Positions 1 to 5,395 of a DNA stretch of 5,395 nt are shown here, one piece after another. Below the pieces are notes generated by a model. That model worked only from the letters and a program-made list of their open reading frames with translations. It made no database searches and was not told where the DNA came from. How positions within the stretch are numbered: the stretch's first letter is position 1; each line of letters begins with the position of its first letter. Both the position numbers and the translations under genes were made by a program. Origin of the DNA: Pseudaestuariivita sp. Its GTDB lineage: Bacteria > Pseudomonadota > Alphaproteobacteria > Rhodobacterales > Rhodobacteraceae. The DNA is taken from positions 1 through 5,395 of the forward strand of contig JAHDCH010000001.1 of the NCBI GenBank assembly GCA_020629995.1, read 5' to 3'.

Positions 1-18
1 GACGACCTCGCGCTCTGA
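1..18 (+). CDS. proB: Probable C-terminal end of glutamate 5-kinase (partial)
   Basis: The first six codons of the window read DDLAL followed by a TGA stop. Many ProB proteins end in an HRDD(L/M)-type tail, and proB commonly lies directly upstream of proA in Rhodobacteraceae, so this is most likely the last five residues of glutamate 5-kinase, which phosphorylates glutamate to give the unstable substrate reduced by ProA. The gap to the proA start is 64 bases, compatible with one transcript. Only five residues are visible, so the call rests on position and a short tail match; it could be the end of another gene. Confidence 0.55.
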   Translation, partial: DDLAL

Positions 19-82
19 GCGCTTCTTCTCTTTTCAAATATGGCCGCCGGAGGCTCCCTCCGCATCCACCAGGACCTGCCCG

Positions 83-1348
83 ATGAAAGACCTGACCGAC
101 ATCTCCGCTCTCATGTCCGAGCTTGGGACCCGTGCGCGGGCCGCCGCCTCTGTGCTTGCCAGTGCCGATCCCGCGGCCAAGCGCGCGGCGCTCGAGGCTG
201 CTGCCGAGGCGCTCCTGCAAGGGAGCGATGAGGTGCTCGCCGCGAACGCCCGGGATCTGGACTACGGCCGCGACAAGGGGCTGTCGGATGCGATGCTGGA
301 CCGGCTGATGCTGGACCAGGCCCGGATCGAAGGGATTGCGGCGGGTTTGCGGGCGGTGGCCGCGCAGGAGGATCCCGTGGGCGAAGAACTGGCCGCGTGG
401 CAGATGCCGTCGGGGCTGAACATCCGCCGGGTGCGCACGCCCCTCGGCGTGATCGGCGTGATTTACGAATCGCGCCCGAATGTGACGGCCGATGCCGGCG
501 CGCTGTGCCTCAAATCCGGGAACGCGGTGATCCTGCGCGGCGGCTCGGAAAGCTTCCACTCGTCAGGCGCCATACACGCCTGCCTCGTGGCGGGTCTGCG
601 CGCAGCCGGCCTGCCCGAAGACGCCATTCAGCTGGTCCCCACCCGCGACCGCGCCGCCGTGTCGCATATGCTGACCATGACCGACACGATCGACGTGATC
701 GTGCCGCGTGGTGGCAAAGGCCTTGTGGGCCTTGTTCAAAGCGAAGCCCGCGTGCCGGTTTTTGCACATCTCGAGGGGATCGTGCACATCTACATCGACG
801 CGGCCGCAGATCCGCAAAAGACGCTCGATGTGGTGCTGAACGCCAAGACCCGCCGCACCGGCATCTGCGGCGCCGCCGAATGCCTGCTGATCCACCGCGA
901 CGTGGTGGATACGCTGGGCCAGGGCGTGATCCGCGCCCTGATGGACAAGGGCGTCGAAGTTCGCGGTGATGCGCGCCTGGCGCATATCGACGGGCTGGTT
1001 CCGGCCGGTGATGACGATTGGGGCCGCGAATATCTCGACATGATCATCGCCGCGCGGGTGGTGGACACGCCCGGCGACGCCATCGCGCATATCCGCCAAT
1101 ACGGCTCGCAGCACACCGATTGCGTCCTGACCGAAGACGCCGCCGTGGCCGAGCGATTTTTCAAAGAGCTCGACAGCGCGATCCTGATGCACAACGCCTC
1201 GACTCAGTTCGCCGATGGGGGCGAGTTCGGCATGGGGGCGGAAATCGGCATCGCTACCGGCAAGATGCACGCGCGCGGGCCGGTCGGGGCCGCGCAGCTG
1301 ACCAGTTTCAAATACCTGGTCAGCGGCGACGGGACGACCCGGGGCTGA
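83..1348 (+). CDS. proA: Glutamate-5-semialdehyde dehydrogenase (gamma-glutamyl phosphate reductase)
   Basis: This cytoplasmic enzyme reduces gamma-glutamyl phosphate with NADPH to glutamate-5-semialdehyde, the second step of proline synthesis from glutamate. The 421-residue product has the usual full length for ProA of the aldehyde dehydrogenase superfamily. Visible family motifs include [14 protein letters not shown] (about residues 126-139), [12 protein letters not shown] (143-154), [10 protein letters not shown] (206-215), the catalytic loop RTGICGAAE with nucleophile Cys262, and [16 protein letters not shown] (387-402) near the C-terminus. The ATG at 83 is preceded by AGGA at 71-74, and the N-terminus [11 protein letters not shown] fits family members, so this start is preferred. 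The gene appears intact. A probable proB end lies 64 bases upstream, so proBA is likely an operon. A weak hairpin follows the stop, and a 217-base gap separates it from the transporter operon, which is probably transcribed separately. Confidence 0.97.
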   Translation: MKDLTDISALMSELGTRARAAASVLASADPAAKRAALEAAAEALLQGSDEVLAANARDLDYGRDKGLSDAMLDRLMLDQARIEGIAAGLRAVAAQEDPVGEELAAWQMPSGLNIRRVRTPLGVIGVIYESRPNVTADAGALCLKSGNAVILRGGSESFHSSGAIHACLVAGLRAAGLPEDAIQLVPTRDRAAVSHMLTMTDTIDVIVPRGGKGLVGLVQSEARVPVFAHLEGIVHIYIDAAADPQKTLDVVLNAKTRRTGICGAAECLLIHRDVVDTLGQGVIRALMDKGVEVRGDARLAHIDGLVPAGDDDWGREYLDMIIAARVVDTPGDAIAHIRQYGSQHTDCVLTEDAAVAERFFKELDSAILMHNASTQFADGGEFGMGAEIGIATGKMHARGPVGAAQLTSFKYLVSGDGTTRG

Positions 1349-1349
1349 T

Positions 1350-1371
1350 CTCAAAGACGGCTGTTTTTGAG
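1350..1371 (+). terminator. Weak hairpin just after proA, possible terminator
   Basis: Beginning two bases after the proA stop, CTCAAAGAC (1350-1358) can pair with GTTTTTGAG (1363-1371) around a four-base loop GGCT, giving nine pairs including one G-T. The stem is AT-rich in its middle, and the run of five T lies within the right arm rather than after it. This makes it a weak candidate for an intrinsic terminator or for 3' end protection of the proA message. No better terminator is visible in the gap before tauA. Confidence 0.35.
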
Positions 1372-1405
1372 GCATTCTGCAGGCGCGAAGGGCAGCGCGT
1401 GTGAA

Positions 1406-1428
1406 CTGGACTCATGCGCGCAGTCCAA
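1406..1428. promoter_or_regulatory. CTGGACT inverted repeat, candidate operator for a TauR-like regulator
   Basis: CTGGACT (1406-1412) and AGTCCAA (1422-1428) form an inverted repeat with six of seven pairs and a nine-base spacer, about 140 bases upstream of the transporter start. From memory, TauR of Rhodobacter capsulatus, a GntR/MocR-family activator of taurine genes, recognises sites with a CTGGAC core, there arranged as direct repeats. The core match is seen in the sequence; the assignment to TauR is inference, and the inverted orientation differs from that description. It could also be a simple hairpin in a read-through transcript of proA. Confidence 0.35.
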
Positions 1429-1457
1429 CTGATCCTTTCATTTGCGGCACTAACCTG

Positions 1458-1486
1458 TTGCGTTTGGCCGCGTAGGGCTGAAAAAT
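1458..1486 (+). promoter_or_regulatory. Tentative sigma-70 promoter for the transporter operon
   Basis: TTGCGT (1458-1463) and AAAAAT (1481-1486) are separated by 17 bases and lie between the CTGGACT repeat and tauA. Each box matches the consensus only partly, as expected if an activator is needed. Transcription would begin near 1493 and leave a leader of about 70 bases. The CTGGACT repeat would then lie some 65-90 bases upstream of the start, a usual place for an activator site. This is inference from position and weak boxes. Confidence 0.27.
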
Positions 1487-1550
1487 GCCCGACGTAGGGG
1501 CGCTTTGCGCTTCTGTGCGCCGGCCGTGCTGATGGCTGGTGCGAACAAAC

Positions 1551-1556
1551 AGGGAG
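1551..1556 (+). promoter_or_regulatory. Ribosome binding site that sets the tauA start
   Basis: AGGGAG lies nine bases before the ATG at 1566. It fixes that ATG as the start in preference to the in-frame GTG at 1539, which lies upstream of this site and would put nine polar residues in front of a normal signal peptide. Confidence 0.8.
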
Positions 1557-1565
1557 AACACAGCA

Positions 1566-2567
1566 ATGAAAACCACCAAACTGACCGCGCTTCTGGCCGG
1601 CACCGCGCTGGCACTGTCCGCGCAGATGGCCGCCGCAGACGGCCACGCCGAAGAGATCACCGTCGCGTATTTCCTTGAATGGCCGATGCCGTTCCAGTTC
1701 GCCAAGGTCGAAGGCATGTATGACGAAGCGCTGGGCGTCAAAGTCAACTGGCGTTCGTTCGACAGCGGCGTTGCCATGTCGGCGGCGATGGCGTCGGGCG
1801 ACGTGCACATTTCGGTCAGCCAGGGTCTGCCGCCCTTCGTGGTCGCCACCTCGGGTGGCCAGGACCTGCAGATCGTCGACGTCGCCGTGTCCTACGCCGA
1901 CAACGACAACTGCGTTGTTGCCGAAGCGCTGGAAATCGACGCCTCGTCCGCCTCCGAGCTGGCAGGCAAGAAGGTTGCCGTTCCGCTCGGCACCGCGGCG
2001 CACTACGGCTATCTCAAGCAGATGGAGCACTTTGGCGTCGACCCCGCGTCGATGGAAATCGTCAACATGAACCCGCCCGAAGGCGCGGCCGCGATCGCGC
2101 AAGGCGCGGTTGACATGGCCTGCGGCTGGGGTGGCTCGCTGCGCCGCATGAAAGAGCACGGCAATGTGCTCCTGACCGGCGACGAGAAAACCGCCCTGGG
2201 CATCCTGGTGTTCGACGTGACCTCGGCGCCCGCGTCGTTTGTTGCCGAAAACAGCGAGATGATGGCCAAGTTCCTCAAGGTGACGGCTGATGCCAACGCC
2301 ATGTGGGCGGACGAGGCGAACCACGCCAAGATGCTGCCCGTCATCGCCAAGGACGCCGGCATGGACGAAGACGCGACGATGGAAACCATCTCGACCTTCA
2401 CCTTCCCGACTGTCGAAGAGCAGCTGGGCGAAGGCTGGCTGGGCGGCAACGCACAGACCTTCATGAAAGGTGTCGCGGACGTGTTCGTTGCGGCCGGCTC
2501 GATCGACGGTGCGCTCGACACCTACGAGAACGCGGTCAACACCGACGGCCTGATGGCGATCAAGTAA
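1566..2567 (+). CDS. tauA: Taurine-type ABC transporter, periplasmic substrate-binding protein
   Basis: This 333-residue protein is the solute-binding component of a TauABC-type importer (NMT1/SsuA-like family). A signal peptide is evident: KTTK at the start, a hydrophobic stretch to about residue 21, and a likely cleavage after AAA at 22-24 before DGHAEE, so the mature protein is periplasmic. The segment VNWRSFDSGVAMSAAMASGD (60-79) closely resembles the VDWRKFDSG...ALASGD segment of E. coli TauA, and AVPLGTAAHYGYLKQ (138-152) matches its AVPFISTTHYSLL region. The only cysteines, Cys116 (NDNCVV) and Cys186 (DMACGW), could form a disulfide; this is inference. The gene is first in an operon with the ATPase and permease. 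Taurine is the expected ligand from family similarity, but no taurine-catabolic gene is in the window and a choline-sulfatase gene follows the operon, so another sulfonate or choline-O-sulfate is possible. Confidence 0.88.
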   Translation: MKTTKLTALLAGTALALSAQMAAADGHAEEITVAYFLEWPMPFQFAKVEGMYDEALGVKVNWRSFDSGVAMSAAMASGDVHISVSQGLPPFVVATSGGQDLQIVDVAVSYADNDNCVVAEALEIDASSASELAGKKVAVPLGTAAHYGYLKQMEHFGVDPASMEIVNMNPPEGAAAIAQGAVDMACGWGGSLRRMKEHGNVLLTGDEKTALGILVFDVTSAPASFVAENSEMMAKFLKVTADANAMWADEANHAKMLPVIAKDAGMDEDATMETISTFTFPTVEEQLGEGWLGGNAQTFMKGVADVFVAAGSIDGALDTYENAVNTDGLMAIK

Positions 2568-2586
2568 GCGTCACCGCTTGAAACCG

Positions 2587-2614
2587 GATGCGCGCGGGAC
2601 CTCTCGCGCGCATC
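2587..2614 (+). other. Hairpin 1 between tauA and tauB
   Basis: GATGCGCGCG (2587-2596) and CGCGCGCATC (2605-2614) form a perfect ten-pair stem with an eight-base loop, starting 20 bases after the tauA stop. No T-run follows, so it is not a standard intrinsic terminator. Hairpins placed after the binding-protein gene of an importer operon often protect the upstream message from 3' exonucleases and partly reduce read-through, so that binding protein is made in excess; that role is inferred here. Confidence 0.7.
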
Positions 2615-2616
2615 GC

Positions 2617-2638
2617 GCCCCGGACGCGGGTCCGGGGC
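2617..2638 (+). other. Hairpin 2 between tauA and tauB
   Basis: GCCCCGGAC (2617-2625) and GTCCGGGGC (2630-2638) form a perfect nine-pair GC-rich stem with a four-base loop GCGG, only two bases after the first hairpin. It also lacks a following T-run. It resembles the CCCCGGA...TCCGGGG palindromes that are frequent between genes of roseobacters, so it may be a dispersed repeat. It ends 22 bases before the tauB ribosome binding site. Confidence 0.7.
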
Positions 2639-2660
2639 CTCTGCGCCAACTCCCGAAAAA

Positions 2661-2665
2661 TGAGG
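2661..2665 (+). promoter_or_regulatory. Ribosome binding site that sets the tauB GTG start
   Basis: TGAGG lies five bases before the GTG at 2671. This supports GTG as the start, giving an N-terminus MSDLVIDNISMRF that matches where ATPases of this family begin. The upstream in-frame TTG at 2578 would make the protein start inside the two hairpins. Confidence 0.65.
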
Positions 2666-2670
2666 CCCCC

Positions 2671-3480
2671 GTGTCTGACCTTGTCATCGACAATATCTCG
2701 ATGCGCTTTGACTTGCCCAACGGCGATTATGTCCAAGCGCTCAAAGACGTCTCTCTGACGCTCAAACGTGGCGAGCTGATGAGCGTGCTTGGCCCCTCGG
2801 GCTGCGGCAAGACGACCTTGCTCAACATCGTGGCCGGCTTTCTGGCCCCCACCAGCGGCGAGATCCGGCTGGATGGCAACCGCGTGGACGGCCCCGCCGC
2901 CGAGCGCGGCATGGTGTTCCAGCAGGGCGCCCTGTTCGAATGGATGAGCGTGCGCGAGAACGTGGGCTTTGGCCCCAAGATGAAAGGCGCCAACAAGGCC
3001 GAAAGCCGCGAAAAGGTGGATCACCTGCTCGATGTCGTAGGTCTGCAGGACTTCAAGGAAAAGATGGTCTACGAACTGTCCGGCGGCATGCAGCAGCGCG
3101 TGGCGCTGGCCCGCTGCCTTGCCAATGATCCGGACGTCATCCTGATGGACGAACCCTTGGGCGCGCTTGATGCGCTGACCCGCGAAAAGATGCAGGGCCT
3201 CGTGCTCAAGCTGTGGAAAGAGACCGGCAAGACGATCATCCTGATCACCCACTCGGTCGAAGAGGCGCTGCTCTTGGGCGAACGCCTGCTGGTCATGGCG
3301 CCGCGCCCGGGCCGCATCCACAAGGAATACCGCCTGCCGTTCGCCGATCTGGGCGTCGGCAAGGACCTGCGAGAGGTCAAGATGCACCCTGACTATGCGC
3401 CCAAGCGCGAAGAAATTCTGTCGATGATCTGGGACATGGAAGAAGAGATCATGGGCCGCACCGAGGAGAAGAGCGCATGA
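2671..3480 (+). CDS. tauB: Taurine-type ABC transporter, ATP-binding subunit
   Basis: This 269-residue cytoplasmic ATPase powers the importer as a dimer docked on the permease. All nucleotide-binding motifs are intact: Walker A GPSGCGKTT (41-49), Q-loop Gln84/Gln85 in VFQQGALF, signature LSGGMQQR (136-143), Walker B VILMDEP (156-162) with catalytic Glu161, D-loop GALD (164-167) and H-switch His194 in LITHS. The family is the nitrate/sulfonate/taurine importer ATPases (TauB/SsuB). The start is a GTG with TGAGG five bases upstream; an earlier in-frame TTG at 2578 is unlikely. The C-terminus is a charged tail, WDMEEEIMGRTEEKSA, extending past the usual ATPase core. The stop overlaps the tauC start as ATGA, so the two are probably translationally coupled. 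The 103-base gap from tauA holds two hairpins. Confidence 0.93.
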   Translation: MSDLVIDNISMRFDLPNGDYVQALKDVSLTLKRGELMSVLGPSGCGKTTLLNIVAGFLAPTSGEIRLDGNRVDGPAAERGMVFQQGALFEWMSVRENVGFGPKMKGANKAESREKVDHLLDVVGLQDFKEKMVYELSGGMQQRVALARCLANDPDVILMDEPLGALDALTREKMQGLVLKLWKETGKTIILITHSVEEALLLGERLLVMAPRPGRIHKEYRLPFADLGVGKDLREVKMHPDYAPKREEILSMIWDMEEEIMGRTEEKSA

Positions 3481-4745
3481 TCCCCCTTCTGATCTATGTC
3501 GGCATCTTCGTGGGTGCCTATTTCGCGGTCAAATTCATCGTGCGCCGCGCGACGCCGCAGGATTTCACCTCGCTCAAGACGGTGACCTTTGGCGATGAAA
3601 GCGCCGTGCGGGCCGACCGCTGGGCGTCGATCATCTCGGTTGTGGCGCTGTTCGTGCTGTGGGGGATGTTCACCGGGTCGGCGCTGCTGCCCAAGTTCAT
3701 GCACATGCCGGGTCCGTTCATGGGCGATACGCAATTCACGTACACCGCCGAGGGGCCCGCGGGCACGGACGATGCGACCGTGACCATCCGTGTGCATCCC
3801 GTTGATCAGAAGCCCGACGCGCCCGAGGTAGAGCCGGGCGATGGCTGGGCCAAGAACGACGTGGCCGTGATCGGCGCGTGGCGTTCCGGCCTGATCCTGT
3901 GGGACAAGAACGACGAAGCCAACCGCCGCAACGACGAGGCGCGCATCACCGCCATCAACGGCACGCCGGTCCAGCCCGGCGACCGGGTGCGCACCGACAA
4001 CGGCAGCGTTTCGATCACCGACAAGGGCACGATCAACTACACCCCCTACAAGGGCATGCAGATGGAGCCGATCTGGCTGCCGTCGCCCGAAGCGGTGTGG
4101 AAGCGGTTCATCAGCCTTTTCGACGAAGGCTATCAGAACTTCACCTTGCTCCAGCACCTTGGATGGTCACTGCTGCGGGTGATCGCGGGCTTCTTCTTTG
4201 GCGCGCTGGTGGGCATCCCGCTGGGCTATGCGATGGGCCTTTCCAACTGGTTCCGCGGCTGGTTTGACCCGATCGTCGAATTCATGCGCCCGGTGCCGCC
4301 GCTGGCGCTGATCCCGCTGGTCATCATCTGGGCCGGCATCGGCGAGACCGGCAAGATCATCCTGCTGTTCCTGGCTGCCTTGTGGATCATGGCGATTGCC
4401 GCGCGGGCAGGGGTTTCGGGCGTCAAAATCTCCAAGGTGCACGCGGCCTATTCGCTGGGCGCCAGCAAGTGGCAGCTGATGCGCTATGTGATCGTGCCAA
4501 ACTCGCTGCCGGAAATCTTTACCGGGGCGCGGGTTGCGATGGGCGTCTGCTGGGGCACGGTGGTTGCTGCCGAACTGGTCGCCGCCGAAAAAGGCGCGGG
4601 CATGATGATCATGGTCGCCTCGCGGTTCCAGCTGACCGACATCGTCATCACCGGGATCATCCTGATCGGCGTGATCGGCTATGGCATCGACATCCTGATG
4701 CGCAAGGCCGAGAACTGGCTCGTGCCGTGGAAAGGGCGCGGCTGA
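3477..4745 (+). CDS. tauC: Taurine-type ABC transporter permease with a periplasmic cadherin/Ig-like insert
   Basis: This 422-residue membrane protein forms the channel of the importer. Its C-terminal half (about 200-419) is a standard BPD_transp_1 permease resembling E. coli TauC: LPSPEAVWKRF (201-211), a membrane segment near 228-252, FMRPVPPLALIPLVIIWAG (269-287), and the ATPase-coupling loop AAYSLGASKW (323-332) with VPNSLPEIFTG (340-350). E. coli TauC has about 275 residues; the extra length is N-terminal. It comprises an additional hydrophobic helix (2-20) followed by KFIVRR, a cytoplasmic stretch to about 49, a second helix (51-67), then about 120 residues (near 75-193) resembling a bacterial cadherin/Ig-like repeat: FTYTAEGPAGTDDATVTI (87-104) and ITAINGTPVQPGD (157-169) to GTINYTPYKG (184-193). 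By the positive-inside rule the insert is periplasmic. AGGAG at 3464-3468 precedes the ATG by eight bases, and the start overlaps tauB by four bases. The permease call is firm; the insert assignment is by pattern. Confidence 0.9.
   Translation: MIPLLIYVGIFVGAYFAVKFIVRRATPQDFTSLKTVTFGDESAVRADRWASIISVVALFVLWGMFTGSALLPKFMHMPGPFMGDTQFTYTAEGPAGTDDATVTIRVHPVDQKPDAPEVEPGDGWAKNDVAVIGAWRSGLILWDKNDEANRRNDEARITAINGTPVQPGDRVRTDNGSVSITDKGTINYTPYKGMQMEPIWLPSPEAVWKRFISLFDEGYQNFTLLQHLGWSLLRVIAGFFFGALVGIPLGYAMGLSNWFRGWFDPIVEFMRPVPPLALIPLVIIWAGIGETGKIILLFLAALWIMAIAARAGVSGVKISKVHAAYSLGASKWQLMRYVIVPNSLPEIFTGARVAMGVCWGTVVAAELVAAEKGAGMMIMVASRFQLTDIVITGIILIGVIGYGIDILMRKAENWLVPWKGRG
3702..4055 (+). other. Region encoding the cadherin/Ig-like insert inside TauC
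   Basis: These bases encode about residues 76-193 of the permease. Laid against the common bacterial adhesin repeat, the second part, ITAINGTPVQPGD...NGSVSITDKGTINYTPYKG, matches the V-AVNGT-V--GG-V---NG-VT----GTL-YTP--G half, with an Asp/Asn-rich stretch DKNDEANRRNDEA (143-155) where such repeats carry LANDTDADGD. The first part, GDTQFTYTAEGPAGTDDATVTI (split at 83-104), matches the half that normally follows YTP--GF. The halves are thus in swapped order, a circular permutation. GC content and codon use look like the rest of the gene, so a recent acquisition is not indicated. Confidence 0.6.
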
Positions 4746-4781
4746 CGCACCCCGCCGAACGGCAAAAAAATCAATTCCCAG

Positions 4782-4820
4782 ATGGCCGCAGCTGTGCAAA
4801 GCTGCGGCCATGTCTTTTAT
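4782..4820 (+). terminator. Intrinsic terminator of the transporter operon
   Basis: ATGGCCGCAGCT (4782-4793) and AGCTGCGGCCAT (4800-4811) form a perfect twelve-pair stem with a six-base loop GTGCAA, followed by TCTTTTAT (4813-4820). An A-run (4764-4770) lies a little upstream. It sits 37 bases after the tauC stop and separates the transporter from the sulfatase gene, which therefore needs its own promoter or depends on read-through. Confidence 0.85.
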
Positions 4821-4895
4821 CAAGCCCATGCAGTACCAGCCGCCGCCGCGTCCCTGATGCGCGCATACTTTGGTAACTGATATGGGACGAAAGAC

Positions 4896-5395
4896 ATGAC
4901 CCAGCCCAATATTCTAATCGTGATGGCCGACCAGCTCGCGCCGCAGTTCACCGGCACATACGGCCATCCCGTGGTGCAGACCCCGCATATGGACGCGCTG
5001 GCCGAACGCGGCATGACCTTTGACGCGGCTTATTGCAATTCGCCCCTTTGCGCGCCGTCGCGGCAGGCGTTCATGGCGGGCAAGCATGTGTCGCGCATCG
5101 GCGCCTATGACAACGCGTCCGAAATGGCGAGCGGCCTGCCGACCTTTGCCCACTACCTGCGCGAGGCGGGGTATCGGACGTGCCTGTCGGGCAAGATGCA
5201 CTTTGTCGGCTCCGACCAGCTGCACGGGTTCGAAGAGCGTCTGACCACCGATGTCTACCCCGCCGACCTGGCGTGGATCCCCGATTGGCGAAGCCCCGAT
5301 GAGCGGATCGACAAATGGTATCACAACATGGATTCGGTGCGCGAGGCGGGGCCGGTCACCACGTCGTTCCAGATCGAATATGACGACGAGGCGAC
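4896..5395 (+). CDS. betC: Choline-sulfatase, N-terminal part (runs off the window)
   Basis: This is a type I (formylglycine) sulfatase that should hydrolyse choline-O-sulfate to choline and sulfate; the choline can then feed glycine betaine synthesis or catabolism. The window holds 166 complete codons without a stop, against roughly 500 for the family. The start MTQPNILIVMADQ carries the metal-binding Asp12, and CNSPLCAPSR (47-56) is the sulfatase signature with Cys52 as the residue converted to formylglycine. The segments YDNASE (71-76), LSGKMHFVG (97-105), DQLHGFEERLTTDVYPAD (107-124) and WYHNMDSV (141-148) closely resemble rhizobial BetC and separate it from other sulfatases. There is no signal peptide, so the enzyme is cytoplasmic and its substrate must be imported. 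The ATG at 4896 is preceded by GGGA at 4884-4887. No convincing promoter was found between the terminator and the start. Whether betI, betA or betB follow cannot be seen. Confidence 0.9.
   Translation, partial: MTQPNILIVMADQLAPQFTGTYGHPVVQTPHMDALAERGMTFDAAYCNSPLCAPSRQAFMAGKHVSRIGAYDNASEMASGLPTFAHYLREAGYRTCLSGKMHFVGSDQLHGFEERLTTDVYPADLAWIPDWRSPDERIDKWYHNMDSVREAGPVTTSFQIEYDDEA

Noticed and set aside
48..62. CGGAGG/CCTCCG inverted repeat between proB and proA as a terminator
   Set aside because: Six pairs with a three-base loop and no T-run; too weak, and proBA cotranscription is expected.
1539..1565. GTG at 1539 as an earlier tauA start
   Set aside because: It adds nine polar residues in front of a clear signal peptide and overlaps the AGGGAG ribosome site that serves the ATG at 1566.
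2578..2670. TTG at 2578 as an earlier tauB start
   Set aside because: It lies only ten bases after the tauA stop, has no good ribosome site, translates through two hairpins and adds 31 residues not typical of the ATPase family. GTG at 2671 is better supported.
563..4829. Long minus-strand open frames antisense to proA, tauA, tauB and tauC (for example 1320-2324, 2560-3387, 3393-4157, 4167-4829)
   Set aside because: They mirror well-supported genes in GC-rich DNA, are rich in His/Arg/Gly with no recognisable domain, and are typical shadow frames.
4782..4880. Small 32-codon open frame starting inside the terminator stem
   Set aside because: It begins in the left arm of the hairpin, has no ribosome binding site and shows no recognisable feature.
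4821..4895. A promoter for betC in the stretch after the terminator
   Set aside because: CATACT (4864-4869) looks like a poor -10 box but has no matching -35 box at the right distance; nothing convincing was found.
1..5395. tRNA or rRNA genes, CRISPR arrays, insertion sequences
   Set aside because: No regularly spaced repeats, transposase frames with terminal repeats or tRNA-like cloverleaf sequences were seen on either strand.

Overview
The window reads as a chromosomal segment of a GC-rich alphaproteobacterium, most likely from the Rhodobacteraceae/roseobacter group. The basis is protein style (ProA with RTGICGAAE around the catalytic cysteine, a roseobacter-like TauABC set, a BetC-type choline-sulfatase) and codon use. 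No database search was possible, so genus is not assigned. All convincing genes are on the + strand; the long minus-strand open frames are GC-rich antisense shadows.

Layout: (1) 1-18 is probably the last five codons of proB. (2) 83-1348 is proA, the second enzyme of proline synthesis. (3) 1349-1565 is a non-coding gap with a weak hairpin after proA, a CTGGACT-type inverted repeat and a tentative promoter. (4) 1566-4745 is a three-gene ABC importer operon of the taurine (TauABC) type: periplasmic binding protein, ATPase and permease. Two perfect hairpins lie between tauA and tauB, and tauB and tauC overlap by four bases. (5) 4782-4820 is a strong intrinsic terminator. (6) 4896 to the window end is the first 166 codons of a BetC-type choline-sulfatase.

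How the genes may work together: TauA should capture a small sulfonate or related solute in the periplasm and deliver it to TauC, with TauB hydrolysing ATP. No taurine-degradation gene (tpa, tauXY, xsc, pta) or tauR is in the window. The next gene hydrolyses choline-O-sulfate, so the substrate could be taurine or possibly choline-O-sulfate; the sequence alone does not decide. ProA is a separate biosynthetic neighbour.

The most unusual object is the TauC-like permease. It is much longer than Escherichia coli TauC and carries, between its second membrane segment and the conserved LPSPEAVW segment, about 120 residues that resemble a bacterial cadherin/Ig-like (VCBS/tandem-adhesin type) repeat. 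The insert appears circularly permuted, so that its two ends would lie next to each other. It is predicted to face the periplasm, where it could contact TauA, the solute or the cell envelope.
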